Position numbers and translations under genes: made by a program
Part shown: positions 63,783 to 64,000 of the stretch, piece after piece
Position numbering within the stretch: the stretch's first letter is position 1
Layout: each line of letters opens with the position of its first letter
The notes under the pieces: model-generated
Database searches by the model: none
What the model saw: only the letters and a program-made list of their open reading frames with translations
Told to the model about the DNA's origin: nothing
Assembly (NCBI RefSeq): GCF_004138215.1
Contig: NZ_RYYS01000043.1
Coordinates: 62,001 to 126,000 of the forward strand
From: Anaerophilus nitritigenes
GTDB lineage: Bacteria > Bacillota > Clostridia > Peptostreptococcales > Thermotaleaceae
Direction: 5' to 3'
DNA length: 64,000 nt

Positions 63783-64000
63783 CCTTATTTTTGATTTCAG
63801 CTACAATCCACACTATAATAGGTAAAACAACTTGAATAGGAAAGAAGTAGTATGGCCATATTTCTTTATTAAAAGAAAAATAATGTATCGCACCATCGTA
63901 TTGAAAATAAGATAAATTTATAATCAGTAAAACAATAGGTGTTACTAAAAACCTATAATCTTTAAACTTAAATATCTTCATCATTCCTTTAGATGTGCAT
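63772..64000 (-). CDS. Partial GerAB-type germinant-receptor subunit (C-terminal end)
   Basis: Only the last 70-76 codons lie in the window. The frame stays open through the window edge (no stop before the edge), and the internal ATG at 63984 lacks a proper ribosome site. The two terminal membrane segments 'FLVTPIVLLIINLSYFQ' and 'WPYYFFPIQVVLPIIVWIVAE', ending in a short Lys-rich tail, fit the last two helices of GerAB/ArcD/ProY spore-germination transporters. Such proteins form the membrane part of germinant receptors with GerAA and GerAC. The assignment rests on about 70 residues only, so it is moderate. Confidence 0.6.
   Translation of the reverse strand, partial: CTSKGMMKIFKFKDYRFLVTPIVLLIINLSYFQYDGAIHYFSFNKEIWPYYFFPIQVVLPIIVWIVAEIKNKVSL

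Overview
The window is AT-rich (roughly 30% G+C, judged by eye) chromosomal DNA from an anaerobic, endospore-forming member of the Clostridia. The gene set supports this: a spore photoproduct lyase homologue, a GH18 germination-type hydrolase and the tail of a probable GerAB germinant-receptor subunit; strict-anaerobe redox genes (flavodiiron protein, rubredoxin, formate-tetrahydrofolate ligase, [4Fe-4S] serine dehydratase); and the tig-clpP-clpX and lon-engB blocks. The H-NOX domain of the chemoreceptor is very close to that of Thermoanaerobacter/Caldanaerobacter. I see no rRNA, tRNA, insertion sequence, prophage or CRISPR array. Genes are closely packed and most end in strong, often shared, hairpin terminators.

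Layout. 0.2-2 kb: a two-gene unit with a glycogen-binding-domain protein and a long amphipathic helical protein. 2.4-5.7 kb: NhaC-family antiporter, then a CPA2 antiporter with a P-II-like protein. 5.8-10.6 kb: secreted CAP protein, glycine riboswitch with ACT and UPF0210 genes, Nudix hydrolase, flavodiiron protein. 10.6-13.2 kb: TlpA-like lipoprotein, a 46-residue CXXC membrane protein and a polyferredoxin, then DUF4870. 13.6-18.7 kb: HAD phosphatase, CBS-PAS sigma-54 activator, Fur-controlled feoAB. 18.7-23.3 kb: an unrecognised surface protein, an acidic protein behind fhs, and splB. 23.5-26.6 kb: H-NOX chemoreceptor, CAP lipoprotein, and a free-standing cobalamin riboswitch. 26.6-33.4 kb: topB, GIY-YIG, GH18, two chromate-transporter halves, rubredoxin, EamA transporter. 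33.4-42.6 kb: engB, lon, DUF1576, M3 peptidase, SAM-riboswitch-controlled MetT-like transporter, trmB. 43-49.6 kb: sdaAB-sdaAA, CBS-type pyrophosphatase, clpX, clpP, tig. 50-56 kb: short FtsH-like protease and a divergent biotin-precursor locus. 56-59.5 kb: glutamate-cyclase-like protein, cheV, three unannotated small ORFs, ndk. 59.9-64 kb: rRNA methyltransferase, M20 amidohydrolase with a DUF3100 membrane pair, and the cut-off GerAB-like gene.

The most interesting points are: (1) a divergent locus of a FabF-like synthase, a private acyl carrier protein, a natural BioF-BioH fusion and BioC, with a probable BirA operator between the two arms; (2) a cobalamin riboswitch with its own consensus promoter and terminators but no gene behind it; (3) a spore photoproduct lyase homologue with serine at the position of the usual hydrogen-donor Cys141; (4) a chemoreceptor whose H-NOX domain keeps every residue needed for stable O2 binding; (5) small genes that standard ORF length cut-offs miss, including a CXXC membrane protein between a TlpA-like lipoprotein and a polyferredoxin; (6) a glycine riboswitch with a degenerate first aptamer ahead of an ACT/UPF0210 pair.
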